Source: Aequorivita iocasae (GTDB lineage: Bacteria; Bacteroidota; Bacteroidia; Flavobacteriales; Flavobacteriaceae). From it: 64,000 nucleotides of DNA. This document shows positions 25,184 to 35,884 of this stretch, one piece after another. The notes beneath the pieces were generated by a model. That model ran no database searches, was not told where the DNA came from, and worked only from the letters and a program-made list of their open reading frames with translations. A program made the translations under genes and the position numbers. The DNA lies in assembly GCF_016757735.1 (NCBI RefSeq), contig NZ_CP068439.1, forward strand, positions 868,001-932,000, read 5' to 3'. Positions within the stretch are counted from its first letter, which is position 1. Each line of letters opens with the position of its first letter.

Positions 25184-25894
25184 ATGGCGCAAAAGGATAT
25201 TTCCGAAGTTTCCGTTAGAAAAAGTAAAGCACCCCTTTATAGTTCTATCACCCTAATAATAGTATTGGTTATCTGCTACTTTGCCATTCCGCAGGTCAAC
25301 CAATTTTTAAACCAAGCTTGGGATGTGCTCACCAGTAATGATGAGGCACGCATCAAGAACTGGGTAAGCGATTTTGGGTGGATGGGCCCCGTGGTGATCA
25401 TTCTGGCTATGGTCGTGCAGATGTTCCTCTTAGTTATTCCCTCTGTACTATTAATGATTGTGGCAATACTGGCTTATGGCCCTATTTGGGGAAGCGTGAT
25501 TATTTTGATTGCCATATTTTGTGCCTCCTCCATTGGGTATTTTATAGGAAAGTATTTGAGTATAGAGGTTACGGCCCGCTTGCTGGGCAAAAAAACCACC
25601 CAAAAGATGACCGATTTTCTAGATGACTATGGGTTTTGGGCGGTGATGATTACGCGAATAAACCCCTTTCTCTCCAACGATGCCATTAGCTTTGTGGCAG
25701 GATTGCTACGAATGAATTACTTCAAGTTTATTACCGCTACCCTCATAGGCATAACCCCCCTAATATTACTGATAGCCTGGACGGGGCGCGATATAGACTC
25801 GCTTAAAACGAGCTTGCTCTGGGGCTCGCTGGTGAGCTTGGCGCTATTTGGCCTCTATATATGGTGGGACAAAAGACGAAATCATAAAAACTAA
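25184..25894 (+). CDS. TVP38/TMEM64 (VTT/DedA-like) membrane protein
   Basis: A 236-residue inner-membrane protein with about six hydrophobic segments. The family core is visible as ILAYGPIWGSVIILIAIFCASSIGYFIGKYLS, then FWAVMITRINPFLSNDAISFVAGLLRMNYFKF. In VTT proteins the G-x-x-x-G-Y-x-x-G-R and R-x-x-P blocks form the re-entrant core; here IGYFIGK and RINPFLSNDAIS match. Suggested roles of the family are lipid scrambling or membrane homeostasis. It starts 22 bases after the cysteine-cluster gene. Confidence 0.85.
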   Translation: MAQKDISEVSVRKSKAPLYSSITLIIVLVICYFAIPQVNQFLNQAWDVLTSNDEARIKNWVSDFGWMGPVVIILAMVVQMFLLVIPSVLLMIVAILAYGPIWGSVIILIAIFCASSIGYFIGKYLSIEVTARLLGKKTTQKMTDFLDDYGFWAVMITRINPFLSNDAISFVAGLLRMNYFKFITATLIGITPLILLIAWTGRDIDSLKTSLLWGSLVSLALFGLYIWWDKRRNHKN

Positions 25895-25933
25895 AAAAAT
25901 CCCTCCAATGGCAAAAGTTGCCTCTGGAGGGAT
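25892..25933 (-). terminator. intrinsic terminator after the PNPOx-like gene
   Basis: ATCCCTCCA (25899-25907) pairs with TGGAGGGAT (25925-25933), with an inner GGCAA / TTGCC stem. On the minus strand it is followed by TTTTTTT. Confidence 0.8.
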
Positions 25934-25954
25934 GTCATTAGGAAGGTGAGTAAA

Positions 25955-26455
25955 TTATACCTTTAAATCGCCCTGTACGCCCAGGTCGGGTTCGTTGCCC
26001 GTAATGGCGCCTTGTGCCATTTTTAAAAGCGAAAGTACCTTGCCGTTTTTGGTGTCCCAGTAATGGGCATCTTCCGGTACCACTTTAATGGCGGTTATGT
26101 TGGGGTCGTCTTCACCATCAAACCAAGCGTCGTCGCCACTGCCGTAAAGCTCCTTAATTCGGTTTCGGTCTGTACTTATATGGGCACGGCCATAAATGCT
26201 CAAAAACTCAAAGTTACCTTTGTCGGCGTAAATAAGTTGGGTCTTGTTTTCTTTTTCAATGTGCTGGTTATGTTCGCTGTTTCTATTGCTTAGGAACCAA
26301 ATGTTGCCCTGGTCATCCACTTCCTTAGTGCTCATGGGCACCACGTGGAAAGGCTGGCTATTTAAATCGGTTGCCATCATGGTAAAGTCAATAGACTCTG
26401 CCATTTTTTTAATTTTCTCTTTTGCTTCCGTACTGTAAAGGTTTTTTGTGCTCAT
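25955..26455 (-). CDS. pyridoxamine 5'-phosphate oxidase-like general stress protein
   Basis: A 166-residue split-barrel flavoprotein-like protein of the PNPOx / general stress protein 26 group: DFTMMATDLNSQPFHVVPMSTKEVDDQGNIWFLSNRNSEHNQHI, then FLSIYGRAHISTDRNRIKELY and AWFDGEDDPNITAIKVVPEDAHYWD. These bind flavin or a flavin-related cofactor. A true PNP oxidase is longer, so pyridoxal biosynthesis is unlikely. Single-gene transcript by its terminator. Confidence 0.85.
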   Translation of the reverse strand: MSTKNLYSTEAKEKIKKMAESIDFTMMATDLNSQPFHVVPMSTKEVDDQGNIWFLSNRNSEHNQHIEKENKTQLIYADKGNFEFLSIYGRAHISTDRNRIKELYGSGDDAWFDGEDDPNITAIKVVPEDAHYWDTKNGKVLSLLKMAQGAITGNEPDLGVQGDLKV

Positions 26456-26550
26456 AGTTTTTTTATTTTGAAGATACTAAACAATCTCGCGACTACCTTT
26501 TAAGGAAATCATAAAGTTTAGTGTATTTCAGAAAACATTGAACAAAATGC

Positions 26551-27831
26551 CTACTCATCCGTATAGGCAATCCTCCAAATATGGTTGGTAGTATCATCGG
26601 TAAGCAGCATAGACCCATCGGGCAAAAGGGTAAGGCCTACGGGTCTTCCACGAACCTCATCTTTATTGGGGTCTACTATAAAACCCGTAAGAAAATCTTC
26701 CGGCTTTCCGGTGGGGTTTCCATTTTTAAAAGGAACATACACCACCTTATAGCCCGATAATATATCACGGTTCCACGAACCATGCTGTGCTATAAAGGCC
26801 CCGTTTCTATATTTCTCCGGAAATGCATCAGCCGTATAAAAAACCAAGCCCAATGATGCCGTGTGCGGACCCAAATCTACATCGGGCACAATGGACTCTT
26901 TTAGCTTCACATTGGGCGGAATGGGCACACGTGGATCATAATAACTGCCCCAATATGTATAGGGCCAGCCATAAAAACCACCTTCCTTCACCGACGTTAA
27001 ATAATCAGGCACCAGATTATCGCCCAGACCGTCCCGCTCATTTACGGCAGTCCACAGCGTTTGGGTAATAGGCTCCCAATCCATCCCCACAGGGTTTCGA
27101 AGGCCCGAAGCATACACTTGCAGCTCGCTACCGTCTGGGTTCATAACGAGTATGTTTGCTTTCATTATTTCGTGCTCCATGCCTTTTTCGCCTATGTTAT
27201 CGCCACTACCCACGCTAATGTATATCTTGGAATTATCGGCATTGGCAATGATATTCCGGGTCCAATGCCGGTTGAATTTTCCTGCGGGCAAATCGGCAAT
27301 TTTCTCACCCTTGACAGTAATTTTGGTTTGTCCCGCTTTATAGGGGTAGCGCAGTACCGCATCGGTATTTGCTACGTATAGCCAATCGCCGATTACGAGC
27401 ATACCAAAGGGCTGGTTAAGGCCTTCCTTTTTGGTAAGCAGGGTTTCCCGCACATCGGGATATCCGTTGTTATCTGTATCGCGCAGCAGGGTAATAACAT
27501 CGGCACTATTGGCGAGATTGTTGGACCCACCGGCACCTATAAGGGTGGCGCCAATTTGTTTGAGGATACTGTAGTTACTGTTACTTTCTGCTACCAAAAC
27601 ATCGCCATTGGGAGTTACGTACATCCATCGGGGGTTTTGAAACCCATCTGCATATTTGTGAACGGTGAAGCCATTGGGCGCTTTGGGCGTTTCGCCTTCT
27701 TCCCAGCCTACTACATTGGAGTAATTTGAAACTGGTTTTGTGGCATAAGGCGCGGGCAATTGTTTTTCTTTTTCATCTTGTGAAAAAAGTGAAAGTGGAA
27801 AAAAGAACAATAAGAGAAGATACCTTTTCAT
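26551..27831 (-). CDS. exported PQQ-type sugar dehydrogenase / sorbosone dehydrogenase-like
   Basis: A 426-residue protein with a signal peptide (MKRYLLLLFFFPLSLFSQ). Six-bladed propeller blades are visible: GFQNPRWMYVTPNGDVLVAESNS, KEGLNQPFGMLVIGDWLYVANTDAV, HWTRNIIANADNSKIYISVGSGDN, ASGLRNPVGMDWEP, HGSWNRDILSGYKVV, and RGRPVGLTLLPDGSMLLTDD. It resembles soluble PQQ glucose dehydrogenase and L-sorbosone dehydrogenase family members. The PQQ ligand set cannot be verified by eye and no PQQ synthesis genes are in the window. It is 21 bases from the upstream aldehyde dehydrogenase gene, so they may share a transcript. Confidence 0.8.
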   Translation of the reverse strand: MKRYLLLLFFFPLSLFSQDEKEKQLPAPYATKPVSNYSNVVGWEEGETPKAPNGFTVHKYADGFQNPRWMYVTPNGDVLVAESNSNYSILKQIGATLIGAGGSNNLANSADVITLLRDTDNNGYPDVRETLLTKKEGLNQPFGMLVIGDWLYVANTDAVLRYPYKAGQTKITVKGEKIADLPAGKFNRHWTRNIIANADNSKIYISVGSGDNIGEKGMEHEIMKANILVMNPDGSELQVYASGLRNPVGMDWEPITQTLWTAVNERDGLGDNLVPDYLTSVKEGGFYGWPYTYWGSYYDPRVPIPPNVKLKESIVPDVDLGPHTASLGLVFYTADAFPEKYRNGAFIAQHGSWNRDILSGYKVVYVPFKNGNPTGKPEDFLTGFIVDPNKDEVRGRPVGLTLLPDGSMLLTDDTTNHIWRIAYTDE

Positions 27832-27852
27832 GATTGAAATATTTATAATTTA

Positions 27853-29247
27853 TTAATTTTTAAGGCGCATGATGGCTTTTTCATTCACAAACTCTTTCAT
27901 TCCAAAACCGCCGTGCTCACGACCATATCCAGAATCTTTTACACCGCCAAAGGGCATATTGGGCTGCGCAAGTCCAAAACCATTGATAAACACCATACCC
28001 GTATCAAAATGCTTGCTGGCTAGTTCCATGGCCTTCTTTTCATCTTTGGAAAATATGCCACCTCCAAGACCATACTTACTGTCGTTGGCAATGCGCATGG
28101 CATCATCTTCATCCTTGGCACGAATAAGTGAGGCTACGGGGCCAAAAAGCTCATCGTCGTAAGCGGGTTGTCCTGGTTTTACATTATCGAGTACAGTAGC
28201 GGGATAGAAAAACCCTTTGCCTTTTGGCATTTCGCCACCGCATAGTATTTTGGCACCCTTCTTCACGCTCTTTTCTACTTGCTCGTGAAGGGTTTCACGA
28301 AGGTCCTCTCGTGCCATCGGGCCAATTTTGGAATCCTTGTCCGTAGGGTCGCCATGTTTTATTTTCTTCATCTGTTCTACATACGCATCGCGGAATTCAT
28401 CATAAATCTTATCTACCACTACAAAGCGTTTAGCAGCCACGCAGGTTTCGCCGTTGTTGTAAATTCTTCCTTGCACGCACATTTTTACCGCAAGATTTAA
28501 ATCTGCATCTTCCAGCACAATATAGGCGTCGTTACTACCCAGCTCCATCACTGTTTTCTTTAGGGCAGCGCCTGCTTTTTTGGCGATGGCGCGTCCCGCA
28601 TCCGGGCTTCCTGTAAGGGTTACACCTCTTACAAGTTTGTGTTTTATAATTTTATCGCTTTGATCGTGCGTTATTTTTAAAACGGTAAAAAGATTTTTGG
28701 GCAGTCCTGCTTTTTCATAGATTTTCTGCAACATCAAGCCCGTTCCTGTTACGTTTTCAGCATGTTTTAAAAGGATACCGTTACCTGCCATTAGGTTTGC
28801 AATGGAATAACGGATTACCTGATACACGGGGAAATTCCATGGCTGAATACCATAAATAACCCCAATAGGTGCGTTAGTAATAATACCTTTGCCGCCATCG
28901 GGAAGCTCACGCTCTTCGTCTTTTAATGCTTCGCGACCATGGGCAGCGGTCCAGTCACAAATTCCTGCACAGAGCTCTATTTCTTGTTTGCTCTGTTTTA
29001 ACAGTTTGCCCATTTCGTTGGTCATTAACTTGGAAAGTTCTTCTGCATTTTCTTTTAGCTCCTTGCCGATTGCCTTTATAATTTTTCCTCTTTCCTTATG
29101 CGAGAGCATACGCCAGTCCAAAAAAGCTTTGTGGCATTTTTCAACGGCCTCGTCAGCTTGCTTGTCGGTCATAAGTGCATACTTCTTGATTACTTTTCCT
29201 GTGGTGGGATTGATGGTTACCAATTCCTTTTGTTCTTCCTTGCTCAT
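27853..29247 (-). CDS. NAD(P)-dependent aldehyde dehydrogenase (succinate-semialdehyde type)
   Basis: A 464-residue aldehyde dehydrogenase oxidising an aldehyde to the acid, most like succinate-semialdehyde dehydrogenases. Catalytic Cys269 lies in NNGETCVAAKR and general-base Glu235 in KTVMELGSND. The PWNFP motif (136-140) and the ending PFGGVKDSGYGREHG are intact. The length is slightly short for the family (about 455-490). It lies upstream of the sugar dehydrogenase, on the same strand. Confidence 0.9.
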   Translation of the reverse strand: MSKEEQKELVTINPTTGKVIKKYALMTDKQADEAVEKCHKAFLDWRMLSHKERGKIIKAIGKELKENAEELSKLMTNEMGKLLKQSKQEIELCAGICDWTAAHGREALKDEERELPDGGKGIITNAPIGVIYGIQPWNFPVYQVIRYSIANLMAGNGILLKHAENVTGTGLMLQKIYEKAGLPKNLFTVLKITHDQSDKIIKHKLVRGVTLTGSPDAGRAIAKKAGAALKKTVMELGSNDAYIVLEDADLNLAVKMCVQGRIYNNGETCVAAKRFVVVDKIYDEFRDAYVEQMKKIKHGDPTDKDSKIGPMAREDLRETLHEQVEKSVKKGAKILCGGEMPKGKGFFYPATVLDNVKPGQPAYDDELFGPVASLIRAKDEDDAMRIANDSKYGLGGGIFSKDEKKAMELASKHFDTGMVFINGFGLAQPNMPFGGVKDSGYGREHGGFGMKEFVNEKAIMRLKN

Positions 29248-29307
29248 AATTTTTCTTTTTGTTGAATATATTATTTTGAAGAGGAAGTGTGTCTTAAGAA
29301 ACTGTTA

Positions 29308-29315
29308 TACTTTTG
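29308..29315 (+). promoter_or_regulatory. -7 box of the GNAT gene
   Basis: TACTTTTG matches TAnnTTTG. A TTG that could serve as a start codon (29313) falls within it, which argues that translation begins at the later ATG cluster (29355-29363). Confidence 0.5.
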
Positions 29316-29354
29316 GAAGACAACAGAAAAACCGGCAAAACCTTCCAAGAGATA

Positions 29355-29951
29355 ATGATGATGAAAACTTCTCAAAAACAAAACATACGCCCTGCACTAC
29401 CTGAGGATTTTAAAAAGGTTGCTCCATTGATAGTGCAGGCGATGGAAGATTTGGCGTGCACATTTGCAAATACAGACACCCCTGAAAAAGCGTATCCATT
29501 GTTTGAACATTTCTTTCAGAAAAAAGCCAATCAGTACAGTTTTGAACACACCCTAGTGTATGTGGAAGATGGCGAAATCGTGGGTTCCATCACTTTTTAT
29601 GACGGAAAGTTATTGCCACACTACCGCGCACCTTTCCTTCAGTATATTGCAGAATTTTATAAGGTTACCGATATACTGATTGATGATGAAACCAATCCTG
29701 GAGAAGTTTATATAGATACGCTAAGTGTAGCCCCACAACACCAAGGAAAAGGGGTAGGTAAAAAATTACTGGCTGCTGCCATACAACAAGCAAAGACAGA
29801 AGGCCATGAAAAGATTGGTCTTTTGGTGGACTTTAAAAACCCAAATGCAAAAAAACTATATGTGAGTTTGGGTTTTGAGAGTGTCGGTAAAAAAACATTG
29901 GGCAGTAGTGTTTACGAACACCTCCAGCGGAATTGTAATTTATCTTTATAA
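29355..29951 (+). CDS. GNAT-family N-acetyltransferase
   Basis: About 198 residues from the first of three consecutive ATG codons. The GNAT acetyl-CoA motif is clear: VAPQHQGKGVGKKLLAAAIQQA (Q-x-x-G-x-G), followed by NPNAKKLYVSLGFESVGKK. It begins with NIRPALPEDFKKVAPLIVQAM, the beta1-alpha1 of the fold. The substrate is unknown. Its 3' end overlaps recO by six bases, tail to tail. Confidence 0.85.
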   Translation: MMMKTSQKQNIRPALPEDFKKVAPLIVQAMEDLACTFANTDTPEKAYPLFEHFFQKKANQYSFEHTLVYVEDGEIVGSITFYDGKLLPHYRAPFLQYIAEFYKVTDILIDDETNPGEVYIDTLSVAPQHQGKGVGKKLLAAAIQQAKTEGHEKIGLLVDFKNPNAKKLYVSLGFESVGKKTLGSSVYEHLQRNCNLSL

Positions 29952-30665
29952 AAACAACTGGTTAAGCACAGCGAGTGATTTTGGTTTTTGGTAGCCTTGC
30001 ACGTGAAAGCTGTAATAGGAAAGCATTAATTGCAGCAATTTTTTGCGCTGTGTTTTGGTAAGTTTTATTTTCTGAAATGTTTCTAGGTTTGTTCCAAAAA
30101 ATTGCTTGAAGTTTTCTATCGCTTCACCTTCAATACAGTAATTTGAAGTATTTGTAGCCTGAAAGCTCCCTTCAACTATATTGAAATAGCTATTATTAAT
30201 AGCTGTAGCATCGGGAAAAAAACCTAGATACATGCTCAGTTGCAGCAAAAAGAAAATATGGAAATTGGCAACTTCCTCATTACTATCAAGCCATTGAAGG
30301 GATTGTTCCAAAAACGCAAAAAGGAGTTCATTAGCTTCTTCCTCGCGAATGCAGTTTTTGAGCATTTCGGCTAAAAACATGACCAAGCCTGTTTTTACAA
30401 TATCGGTATGAAGGGTTTTGTAAGGATAGTAAACTTTGGCTTCCTTTATATATTCCAGCGTCCCTTTGTTCTTGTGGTCTGCTATAATTTCAAGTTGCGT
30501 GAGGGGCTGAAAAAAAGAAGCCTTTAGCTTCCCTTTCTTCGTTTTTAAAATATTGCGAAGTAAGTAGCTTTTAATTCCCGAAGCCTCGGTGAAACTACTT
30601 ACAATTAGGTCAGCTTCTGAATATTTTATAGCAGAAAAGACAATGGCTTTGGTGGCAACAACCAT
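29946..30665 (-). CDS. recO: DNA repair protein RecO
   Basis: A 239-residue recombination mediator that with RecF/RecR loads RecA on SSB-coated DNA. The N-terminal OB domain begins VVATKAIVFSAIKYSEADLIVSSFTEASG, then KASFFQPLTQLEIIADHK, followed by a helical domain. The length is typical. Its ATG overlaps the PorZ stop (TAATG), so the two are translationally coupled; the recO-porZ arrangement is, to my knowledge, common in Bacteroidota. Confidence 0.9.
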   Translation of the reverse strand: MVVATKAIVFSAIKYSEADLIVSSFTEASGIKSYLLRNILKTKKGKLKASFFQPLTQLEIIADHKNKGTLEYIKEAKVYYPYKTLHTDIVKTGLVMFLAEMLKNCIREEEANELLFAFLEQSLQWLDSNEEVANFHIFFLLQLSMYLGFFPDATAINNSYFNIVEGSFQATNTSNYCIEGEAIENFKQFFGTNLETFQKIKLTKTQRKKLLQLMLSYYSFHVQGYQKPKSLAVLNQLFL

Positions 30666-32956
30666 TAGCGGATGATCATAATTTTTGCAACCTTGGTTTC
30701 AAGATTGTCTTCTGTGGTAACGAGAACCAAATATACACCCGAACGTACTTTGTACTTTCCGAAAGCAGTTGTATCCCAAAGTACACTTCCTCCTTCTGAA
30801 GTTTCCTCAAAAACCAGGCTTCCTGTTATATCGGTTATTTTCACATTGGCTTGGGCCGTGAGTCCATCAATAGTAACGTTACCATTAAAACCTGGCCGCA
30901 CGGGATTGGGATAGGCCCGTACGTTTTCAAGGTTGTCACTTGGCGCGGTGGCCGATCCCCTATAGGCTACGATGCCTTGGGTGGTCGCAAAATAGACTAC
31001 GCCCGTAAACGGGTCTATTGAAATATCTTGGACATTATTAGAAGGTAACGGAGAATTATCTTTTGTGAAACGGAGCAAGGTTTCCTGCCCATTGGGGGAC
31101 AAGTAAAATACACCTGAAGTGGCAGTGGAAATCCATTTATTGTTTGAACCATCAACTTCAATATCAGTTATAGATTGTTGAAAAAGAAGCTCTTGCCCCA
31201 CACCGTCTTCTAGAATAATTATAGCTTGGGCTGTAGGGGTGGCACCCTCTTCAAAAAAGCTTCCGGGACTAAAGAGCACTCTTACACCTTTCAGCGTTCC
31301 TATCCATAATCTGTTTTGTTTGTCAAAAGTTAGCGCACGTATATTGTTGGTAGGCAGATTGCCTGCATTTTCGGTAATTATATTAAACTTATTGGCCGTT
31401 GGGTTATAGCCTATTACCCCATTCCCATAAGAACCAAAAAAAACATAGCCTTCTCTACTTATTGCCAGCTCTGTAAGCGCAATTTCAGATTCATTTGTAA
31501 TGATGCTAGAAATATCCGTTTTTTGGAATTGGCCACCGGGCGTAAGTTTTATCAGTCCCTCTTTTTCTTTACTTTGAACAAACCAAAGGTTGCCTTGGGA
31601 GTCAAATTGAGAACCAAGAATACGTATGCCTGCATCGGCGCCATTAATAATTATTCGGTCTAAGGGGCTGTTGGTTTGGTCGTAAAGTATGGTGGGAGTT
31701 TCATCAACAATCTTTAAGAGCCCTTTTTCAAAAGAGCTCATAAATACTTCGTCCTGATTTTCTGGATTGATAGTAACTTTTACCAAATCGGTAGGTTCAG
31801 CATTTAGAGAAGTTCTTAAATCTTCATAATCAATATTATTCCAGAGAGTATCTTTCAGGTGGCTAATTCCATATTTGGAAATGGGAAAAGGATTGTAATC
31901 AACATCCACCTCTCCAAAAGCAACCCATAGCTGCCCCGGGGAAGCATCAATAGCAAATGGACTGTTTCTAATTGGCCCATTGGGAAGCACTTGTGTAGCT
32001 TGCATACTCCCAAAAGGAACGACCAAAAGTCCATCTTCATTTGTCCCTACATAAAAATTATTATTAAAAGCATACCCGGAAAGGAGATCGAGCTCGAAAT
32101 CGAGTATGTTATCTACTATAGCTTCCTGAACATACCCTTCAGAGAATGCCTGTACGGAATTTTTTGTGGTAATGGTAAGTAAATCATCGGCCATGCGGAA
32201 GTTTAATACTTCAGTATTAAAATTTTGGACAGCTGTTGTTACACCGTTGGGAGTGAAACGTAAAATAGTATTCGACCGGTTTGAAGCATAGAGCTCATTG
32301 CCTAATTTTTCTGCAGCTCTAAATCCACCACCCATTATGGTGGTCCAGTTTTGATAATCAATTAAATTATCATCTGCCACAAAGGCTCTGCGCATTCCAC
32401 TGGTTGAACTCGCGGCAAAGATATAAGGCTCCTGTACAATTGTCTGTACAATATTTATCTGCGCGCCCCCATCGCCAATGAAATAGGTGTCCCCAAATTC
32501 AAGTCTGGACAAATCATACACAGATATTCCATATTGGGTTGCGATATAGAGGTTTTCATTAAATTCAGTAAAATTGTTTATGCGCTTTCTATCTGGTGGA
32601 ATGGTCTGTTTCTCTAAAATATCAACTACTTTCAATACATTTTCCTCACCTTCTTTCACTATTTCTATTAAGCCGCTTTCATACCCAATGATTAGTAAAT
32701 CATATGACTCACTATAGTGGAGGGTGGTTATCGCGTTTCCTGAAAGACCATTTACTGTTGAGAGGGTTTGTATTTGTTGTGTGGAAAGATCATATGTGAA
32801 AACGGCATTTTCAGCACCTACATAAATCTTGTTATCGCCCTGGGAAATATCCTTTACGGAAGCATAGGAAAAGTGTCCCGTCCACCGGTCCTCAAAATTC
32901 TGGGCAGCAGCCAGCAAGGGAAGGATTATAAGAAAAGCAATGGCCCATCGCTTCAT
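30665..32956 (-). CDS. porZ: PorZ-like beta-propeller protein of the T9SS
   Basis: About 763 residues from the ATG at 32956 (MKRWAIAFLIILPLLAAA, a signal peptide); a start nine codons earlier is less likely. Two-component-regulator-type propeller blades fill residues 25-670: GQDNKIYVGAENAVFTYDL style blades, IRALTFDKQNRLWIGTLKGVRVL, NVQDISIDPFTGVVYFATTQGIVAY. The C-terminal ~85 residues form a sorting-type domain (VRAYPNPVRPGFNGNVTIDGL, VSYVLV-like VYLVLVTTEDNL, KVAKIMIIR). P. gingivalis PorZ belongs to the T9SS attachment complex that delivers anionic LPS. The family call rests on architecture plus linkage to recO. Confidence 0.75.
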   Translation of the reverse strand: MKRWAIAFLIILPLLAAAQNFEDRWTGHFSYASVKDISQGDNKIYVGAENAVFTYDLSTQQIQTLSTVNGLSGNAITTLHYSESYDLLIIGYESGLIEIVKEGEENVLKVVDILEKQTIPPDRKRINNFTEFNENLYIATQYGISVYDLSRLEFGDTYFIGDGGAQINIVQTIVQEPYIFAASSTSGMRRAFVADDNLIDYQNWTTIMGGGFRAAEKLGNELYASNRSNTILRFTPNGVTTAVQNFNTEVLNFRMADDLLTITTKNSVQAFSEGYVQEAIVDNILDFELDLLSGYAFNNNFYVGTNEDGLLVVPFGSMQATQVLPNGPIRNSPFAIDASPGQLWVAFGEVDVDYNPFPISKYGISHLKDTLWNNIDYEDLRTSLNAEPTDLVKVTINPENQDEVFMSSFEKGLLKIVDETPTILYDQTNSPLDRIIINGADAGIRILGSQFDSQGNLWFVQSKEKEGLIKLTPGGQFQKTDISSIITNESEIALTELAISREGYVFFGSYGNGVIGYNPTANKFNIITENAGNLPTNNIRALTFDKQNRLWIGTLKGVRVLFSPGSFFEEGATPTAQAIIILEDGVGQELLFQQSITDIEVDGSNNKWISTATSGVFYLSPNGQETLLRFTKDNSPLPSNNVQDISIDPFTGVVYFATTQGIVAYRGSATAPSDNLENVRAYPNPVRPGFNGNVTIDGLTAQANVKITDITGSLVFEETSEGGSVLWDTTAFGKYKVRSGVYLVLVTTEDNLETKVAKIMIIR

Positions 32957-33015
32957 AGAAAATATGGTTTTGAATATTAACACGCTAAAATACTATTTAT
33001 TGCGGTATATGATTG

Positions 33016-33064
33016 AAAAAGCCTTTCCATATCTTTTATTTTGAAAAAGACAGTCGGAAAGGCT
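33016..33064 (-). terminator. terminator after gdhA
   Basis: AGCCTTTCC (33020-33028) pairs with GGAAAGGCT (33056-33064) around a 27-base loop, followed on the minus strand by TTTTTC. Confidence 0.5.
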
Positions 33065-33090
33065 ATTTCCTAATTATAATTTTTGAAGTG

Positions 33091-34437
<1,347 letters not shown>

Positions 34438-34564
34438 TTAAAATTTTATTTTACTTTTAGCGAACTCCGTTGATATCTGTTAGTTACAATGTATTTTAAC
34501 CCACAACCCGATTAAGATTTTGAAAAAAAGATACATTTAAATAACCATTTACATAAGGAAGGCA

Positions 34565-34572
34565 CAAATATA
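34565..34572 (-). promoter_or_regulatory. -7 box upstream of gdhA
   Basis: TATATTTG on the minus strand, about 130 bases before the ATG. This implies a long leader. The -33 element is not clear. Confidence 0.35.
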
Positions 34573-34655
34573 AGCGTTATGATAAAAACTGTGCGCCAAT
34601 TTTTTACAAATTAGCTAAATAGCTTTATTAAATTTTACTGTTAAATATGTTTTTA

Positions 34656-34663
34656 TATATTTG
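34656..34663 (+). promoter_or_regulatory. -7 box upstream of the barrel protein gene
   Basis: TATATTTG on the plus strand. Transcription would begin near 34670, after a GTG at 34666, so the ATG at 34693 is the likely start. Confidence 0.5.
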
Positions 34664-34692
34664 TTGTGTCTCAATCTAAACCCATTTTTATA

Positions 34693-35493
34693 ATGAATAC
34701 CAGATTTTTGCTATTGGTATTTTTCTTGTTGGTTTTCTCCAGACAAGAAGCTTACAGCCAGTTTGGCTTTTCTCACGAAGTGGGTTTAATTACAGGGCCT
34801 GTTGTTTTCTATTCAGATTTTGGACAGCGAAACGATTTTGAAACAAATGCTGGAAACGTTGGTTATGGTGTGGGTTTGATACACTATATTAATTTTTCGT
34901 ATCGCGCAGATTGTAATTGTTATACCCGCGACAGGTATTTTAACGACCACTTTAAGATACGCACAGAGATTGATTACCACAAAACAAATCTGGAACACTT
35001 TGGGCGCTGGGTTGAGCCCGATCAGACTTCTTTATTTGCCGATCAGCTACGTGCCATGAGCGGTTCATCCACTGTTATTGAAGTAGGTTCCCAATTGGAA
35101 TACTTTCCGCTTAGCATCCGTGACTTTGCGGCCGGGGCTTATAAAATTGCACCCTTCGTTAGTTTCGGTGTACATTGGGTTACATATGACACTGAAGTTT
35201 CATCATCTTTGGGCCCACTGAACAGCCCTATCTCCACACCAGATAAATATTTTAATGCCTTTCAGCAGGATCCAGCCTCTACGTGGGCTGTAGTGGGAAG
35301 CGTGGGCATTCGTTATAAACTATCGCCATTGAGCGACTTGATGCTTGACAGTCGTTGGCATTATTACTTCTCTGATTGGGTAGATGGTCTAAATCCAAGT
35401 TTTGAAAATAACGGCACAACTCCAGTACCCGAAAACAAGGCCAATGAATGGATTTATTGGTTAAACGTTGGGTATATTTACTATATAAATTAA
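34693..35493 (+). CDS. outer-membrane barrel-type protein (THC0290_0291-like family)
   Basis: A 266-residue exported protein with a signal peptide (MNTRFLLLVFFLLVFSRQEAYS). The mature region is strand-rich with aromatic pairs (FGFSHEVGLITGPVVFYSDFGQR; GAYKIAPFVSFGVHWVTY; YWLNVGYIYYIN) and ends in an aromatic-containing final strand typical of outer-membrane beta-barrels. Two cysteines (ADCNCYTRD) lie close together. I associate it with a flavobacterial family called THC0290_0291, of unknown role. It is a single gene with its own terminator. Confidence 0.75.
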   Translation: MNTRFLLLVFFLLVFSRQEAYSQFGFSHEVGLITGPVVFYSDFGQRNDFETNAGNVGYGVGLIHYINFSYRADCNCYTRDRYFNDHFKIRTEIDYHKTNLEHFGRWVEPDQTSLFADQLRAMSGSSTVIEVGSQLEYFPLSIRDFAAGAYKIAPFVSFGVHWVTYDTEVSSSLGPLNSPISTPDKYFNAFQQDPASTWAVVGSVGIRYKLSPLSDLMLDSRWHYYFSDWVDGLNPSFENNGTTPVPENKANEWIYWLNVGYIYYIN

Positions 35494-35510
35494 GATAAAT
35501 TGATATTATA

Positions 35511-35544
35511 AAAAGAGACTGAATAATTTAAAGTCTCTTTTTTT
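35511..35544 (+). terminator. intrinsic terminator after the barrel gene
   Basis: AAAAGAGACT (35511-35520) pairs with AGTCTCTTTT (35532-35541), followed by T residues. Confidence 0.8.
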
Positions 35545-35811
35545 GTGTGTATTCCGCTTGCGTTTTTGCGGGGTTGGGATAGACACCAATAAAACATTTA
35601 TCAAAACCCGCAATAGATAATATAGGTTGGGTTCCATAAATGGCTTTGTCGCCATTCAATCAAAAAAAAATATGTTTCAAACCTAATAGTTTGAAATAAA
35701 AAACAGGATATTCACTGTTTTTTATAGGGAGGGGTCCCTCCTTTTTATTGAAATATATTTCCTAAAAATTTTTTTACTGTTTAAAAAAACATTTCGCAAA
35801 ACAAATAGCCC
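35545..35811. other. gene-free stretch with three successive hairpins
   Basis: No reading frame of note. Three hairpins follow one another: TTTCAAAC / GTTTGAAA (35675-35696), AAAACAG / CTGTTTT (about 35700-35721) and GGAGGG / CCCTCC with five T (35728-35746). The last two have terminator form on the plus strand, hinting at a short transcript or an unannotated small RNA. Confidence 0.4.
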
Positions 35812-35841
35812 TTTCCTATTTCATTAAAACCTGTACTTTTG
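35812..35841 (+). promoter_or_regulatory. promoter of trhO
   Basis: TTTC (35812-35815), 18 bases, then TACTTTTG (35834-35841): a good -7 box with a near-consensus -33 at about the right distance, 43 bases before the ATG. Confidence 0.5.
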
Positions 35842-35884
35842 CATCTAAATAAAATCAATTCTTTTCACCTAAAAAAAGTATAGC

